36,297 nt of DNA from Methanococcoides vulcani. GTDB taxonomy: Archaea > Halobacteriota > Methanosarcinia > Methanosarcinales > Methanosarcinaceae. Location: the NCBI RefSeq assembly GCF_900111645.1, contig NZ_FOHQ01000009.1:1-36297 (forward strand), read 5' to 3'. Below, piece after piece: positions 33,694-36,297 of this stretch (positions are counted from its first letter, which is position 1; each line of letters begins with the position of its first letter). Position numbers and translations under genes: made by a program. The notes under the pieces are model-generated. The model searched no databases. It saw only the letters and a list, made by a program, of their open reading frames with translations, and was not told where the DNA came from.

Positions 33694-34446
33694 TCACTTA
33701 TATAATTTCAGTGAAAAGACGGAACTCCCATTATTATCGTGAATAACAAATACAAGATCCCCGACTGCAAGGTTCTTATTGAAAATATCGAACGGATCAG
33801 GAGAGGTTTGTATCTCCTCAAATTTCTCATAGAGAAGTATCGTATCTTTTATTTCTGTGACATACCTGTCAACCAGGTCCCTCGCAAGCAGAATGGAATC
33901 CTCATAAGAGATCTCATCTCCCAACCCCCCACACTCCGAGGCATTCAACTCCCCATCGTCGATATAAAAAGGATAGGTCCTGCAAAGCATCGACCTGTCA
34001 GTATAGATATTGCAGCGGTTCTGTCCGCCACCTCCGCCCGCTTCATCCCCATAATCCCCTTCATCCTCTCCAATAAAGAAGCAATCCCCACACTCCTTTC
34101 TTTTAAGCATCCAGCCAAACGTGTTCAGCCGTCCGTTCGAGTCGATCTCGAACTCCTGAAGATGTTCAAGAACAGAAGAGGAAGAATACATATCCATGCC
34201 ATCCGGAAGCATTGGAATAGCAGCATCTTCCGGACATATCGAACAACTTTTAAGCATTTCCTTGTCCGCAGATGTAAGAAAAACACGGTTGTCCCCACCG
34301 GACCTTTTGCAACAGCTTCCACACATCCGGCATGAGAAACCGATCTCACGTATCTGTGATGCAATATCTTCAATTAAAATAGAGCCGGCAGCTTCAAGTT
34401 CTTCCTGAAGGCCTTTGATCAAAGACTGCCGGTAGTTAGAGAACAT
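33694..34446 (-). CDS. YkgJ-type cysteine-cluster (Zn/Fe chelate) protein
   Basis: A 250-residue protein of the YkgJ/UPF0153 cysteine-cluster group. It has CRMCGSCCKRSGG (C39, C42, C45, C46), CGDC (C119, C122), C145 and RSMLCRTYPFYI (C155), then C172, enough for a metal or Fe-S site. A low-complexity acidic and glycine-rich loop (EDEGDYGDEAGGGGG) is inserted between motif cysteines. Biochemical role unknown. ATG 34446. It lies 25 bases downstream of the RCK-DHH gene, so both are likely co-transcribed. Confidence 0.85.
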   Translation of the reverse strand: MFSNYRQSLIKGLQEELEAAGSILIEDIASQIREIGFSCRMCGSCCKRSGGDNRVFLTSADKEMLKSCSICPEDAAIPMLPDGMDMYSSSSVLEHLQEFEIDSNGRLNTFGWMLKRKECGDCFFIGEDEGDYGDEAGGGGGQNRCNIYTDRSMLCRTYPFYIDDGELNASECGGLGDEISYEDSILLARDLVDRYVTEIKDTILLYEKFEEIQTSPDPFDIFNKNLAVGDLVFVIHDNNGSSVFSLKLYK

Positions 34447-34471
34447 GGTCTGTTATTAGTGATCAGAAGAC

Positions 34472-35920
34472 TTATTCTACGGTCTCGTCAACACCTATCG
34501 CGTTAAGGAACTTCTTAACAACTGCTTCGTTAACAAGCCTCAGAAGGGTTTGACGGTCCTTTATATCGCTGAACACTCCAAGCGGAATCTGGGCTCCTGC
34601 AGCATTTGAATGTCCACCTGCGGCTTCCTCCCCGAATGCCTTTCTGAGCACTTCACCAAGGTTTACCCTGATGTCATTACTTCTGCCCGAAAGGAAGATC
34701 CTGTCTTCGGAAACCCCGAAAACGATGGATGTTGAAACACCTTCAAGATTAAGCAGATAATCAGCTGCCTGTGGAAGTGTATCACGGTCACGAACGACAC
34801 CAACATTGGTCAGCAGGTAACTGCCTATCACCTGCCTGTTCATAATGGCTTCACCAAGGATATCAAGTGTCTCAAGAGACATGGATGGCCTTTCAAGCTG
34901 GTCCAGTATCTCATGGTCAGCCAGAGGATAAAGGAATGCTGCTGCAGAGAGGTCTGCAGAGTCTGTGTTCCTCCTGAAGTCCAGTGTATCGGTCCGGATA
35001 CCATAAAGCAGCGCCGTTGCAAGCTCACTTTCAATTTCGATATTAAGCTCCTGAAGGTACTTGGTAAGTATTGTGGCAGATGCTCCCACGTTCGGGCGAA
35101 TATCTACAAAATCAGCATCTAGCTCGACCTCCCCCAGAGGGTGGTGGTCAAGGACGATACCCAGGTGCATACCCGAAGAGAGAATGTTATTAGCACCAGG
35201 CACAGCGCAATCCACCATTGCAATGTCATCGAACTCAGAGATATCGTGTTCTTCCATCCTGTTAAGGTCAATACCCAGGAGGTTTACGAATGCTTTGTTC
35301 TCCTGATGGCCTATCTCACCATGGTACAGGATAGATGATCTCACATCAAATGAATCCGCGATCTTTTGCAGTGCGAGAGCACTGGCAATTGCATCCGGAT
35401 CAGGATTATCATGAACTACAATAGCAAGGTCTTTACCGGAAATGCCTTTGAACCACTGGGACAATTTGTTTCCACGGCGCAGGGATTCTGCACGCCCGAG
35501 AGACCTTGCGACCGATCTTGCCACAAGTCTTGAAGGCATTACAACAAGATCTGCACCGAGTCCATCCATCTCCTGCATACTTATGACATCAGATGCCCTT
35601 GCAACGCAGTACGTATCATCCAATCCCAGACTGGATATGTTCTCAAGTGCCTTTTTGTTGGCCTCATTATCTGAACTCAGAACAAGTATTCCGGAAAGGT
35701 CCTTTGGATTTACATGCTGGAATATATCCGGATCTGAAATATCACCTGCAAAGGCCTCATATGCCTCTTCACGCAGTGTTTCTACTTTTTGTGTATCCCT
35801 GTCAACGATTATCAGGTCTTTATCGAGCTCACGAAGCTCCTTTGCAACAGCAAAACCGATACTTCCACTTCCAAGTATCAGATAGGTTGGATTCAACCAT
35901 TTCTTGACCGGGGCATCCAT
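34472..35920 (-). CDS. RCK (TrkA-N)-DHH-DHHA1 phosphoesterase
   Basis: A cytoplasmic protein of 482 residues joining an NAD-binding RCK/TrkA-N domain (GSGSIG 17-22, acidic D40) with a DHH phosphoesterase core: H170-D-N-P-D-P-D176, D237, the DHH triad 258-260 in LDHHPLGE and D311. The DHHA1 lobe has GGHSNAAGAQ near residue 434. Related proteins cleave nanoRNA or cyclic dinucleotides, and the RCK part might sense nucleotide or redox state. The start is ATG 35920. A strong GGAGGT lies 24 bases upstream, too far for the ATG and six bases before an in-frame ATA at 35938. A TATA-like box is near 35958-35966. Confidence 0.88.
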   Translation of the reverse strand: MDAPVKKWLNPTYLILGSGSIGFAVAKELRELDKDLIIVDRDTQKVETLREEAYEAFAGDISDPDIFQHVNPKDLSGILVLSSDNEANKKALENISSLGLDDTYCVARASDVISMQEMDGLGADLVVMPSRLVARSVARSLGRAESLRRGNKLSQWFKGISGKDLAIVVHDNPDPDAIASALALQKIADSFDVRSSILYHGEIGHQENKAFVNLLGIDLNRMEEHDISEFDDIAMVDCAVPGANNILSSGMHLGIVLDHHPLGEVELDADFVDIRPNVGASATILTKYLQELNIEIESELATALLYGIRTDTLDFRRNTDSADLSAAAFLYPLADHEILDQLERPSMSLETLDILGEAIMNRQVIGSYLLTNVGVVRDRDTLPQAADYLLNLEGVSTSIVFGVSEDRIFLSGRSNDIRVNLGEVLRKAFGEEAAGGHSNAAGAQIPLGVFSDIKDRQTLLRLVNEAVVKKFLNAIGVDETVE

Positions 35921-36011
35921 TTCTTTTAAAGCGGGTATTGTTATACCTCCTCGTTAAGCTATAATTCTGTATTCAGTATTAAGGTTCTTTCGGTGAGATA
36001 ATGTACAGGAA

Positions 36012-36105
36012 GTGAACTACTCCACGCTTACGCATGGAGCTTCCTGCTTCATTCTTTGAACTTATGTTCACAAGTCCACAGGCTCTCCCCCTCGTTCCGA
36101 AGGTG
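36012..36105 (-). ncRNA. TnpB element right end with putative omega-RNA 3' hairpin
   Basis: On the minus strand, downstream of the TnpB stop, an 8-bp stem CTCCATGC/GCGTGGAG with a GTAA loop (36020-36039, one G-U pair) is followed by TAGTTCAC (36012-36019). This is how the right end of IS200/IS605 TnpB elements looks; the omega-RNA covers it and its guide is the sequence immediately past the end, here starting TTCCTGTACATTATCT. The end position and guide are inferred. Confidence 0.6.
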
Positions 36106-36297
36106 TCAAATATTTAGTAGATTTTGATTTTGAAGTGCAAACTTCTTGATATTGATGGCGGCATTGATATCCCGGTCGTGTTCTGTATTACACTCAGGAC
36201 AGCTCCAATATCTATCTTTCAAAGTCATTTTACCATTGTGGAAACCACAAACATTACATAATTTCGAAGATGGCTCAAATTGACCTATCTTTAATAG
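36106..36297 (-). CDS. tnpB: TnpB-type RNA-guided nuclease, C-terminal part
   Basis: The C-terminal 63 residues of a transposon-encoded TnpB, cut by the window edge. The zinc ribbon is complete: PSSKLCNVCGFHN (CxxC), then WSCPECNTEHDRDINAAINI (CxxC) with the RuvC-III DRDxNAAxN catalytic motif (the Asp of DRD or DIN). The sequence ends KKFALQNQNLLNI. TnpB is the ancestor-type effector of Cas12 and cuts DNA under omega-RNA guidance. The rest of the gene lies to the right, so its intactness is unknown. Confidence 0.93.
   Translation of the reverse strand, partial: LLKIGQFEPSSKLCNVCGFHNGKMTLKDRYWSCPECNTEHDRDINAAINIKKFALQNQNLLNI

Noticed and set aside
33739-34335. 198-residue open frame opposite the cysteine-cluster gene
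   Set aside because: The minus-strand gene has clear family motifs; this frame does not.

Overview
The window comes from a methylotrophic methanogenic archaeon of the Methanosarcinaceae type (something like Methanococcoides, Methanolobus or Methanohalophilus; the genus cannot be fixed from this window alone). The grounds are a run of methanogenesis marker genes ending in the methyl-coenzyme M reductase activation ATPase A2, the archaeal factors FEN-1, aIF5A and a COG1326 zinc-finger protein, archaeal TATA-box promoters with GGAGG/GGTGAT ribosome sites, a PGF-CTERM surface protein and a haloarchaea/methanogen style AbrB-PhoU protein.

Left part (1-5.3 kb): a hairpin resembling a transposon end, then gpmI facing fen1, a small TrmO-like protein, a small coiled-coil membrane protein and a presenilin-type intramembrane protease. 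Central-left part (4.8-12.2 kb): a tightly coupled leftward operon atwA-mmp3-mmp6-mmp5-mmp15-mmp17-mmp7, followed closely by an AhpD/carboxymuconolactone-decarboxylase-like gene. Mmp3, Mmp17, Mmp7 and A2 belong, with McrC, to the ATP-driven complex that reductively activates MCR. Mmp5, Mmp6 and Mmp15 are conserved in methanogens but poorly understood. The operon promoter is preceded by two clean palindromes.

Middle part (12.4-24 kb): a soluble HAD phosphatase, a secreted nuclease-OB-fold lipoprotein, a REC-PAS-histidine kinase, a membrane-anchored matrixin-like protease, a remnant of an aldehyde ferredoxin oxidoreductase, then housekeeping genes: aIF5A with agmatinase, zinc-finger protein with Pcm, PhoU-like regulator, Era-like GTPase with DUF2073 protein, an unknown protein, 6-phospho-3-hexuloisomerase and an aminotransferase.

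Right part (24-36.3 kb): a Nog1-like GTPase divergent from a winged-helix CBS regulator, hisE, then an AT-rich block with a MarR regulator, a PGF-anchored surface protein and a complete BtuFCD/FecBCD-type ABC importer. A CBS-pair protein, a homoaconitase/isopropylmalate dehydratase large subunit, a YkgJ-type cysteine-cluster protein and an RCK-DHH phosphoesterase follow. The window ends inside the C-terminus of a TnpB gene with its right-end hairpin.

No intergenic stretch exceeds 300 bases. The gaps of 200-271 bases (1-224, 12180-12450, 26336-26556, 27010-27255) hold promoters, palindromes or hairpins as listed, apart from 26336-26556, where nothing beyond an AT-rich leader for the MarR gene was seen. 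No tRNA, rRNA or CRISPR array was recognised. All family assignments were made by reading motifs in the translations; no search was run.
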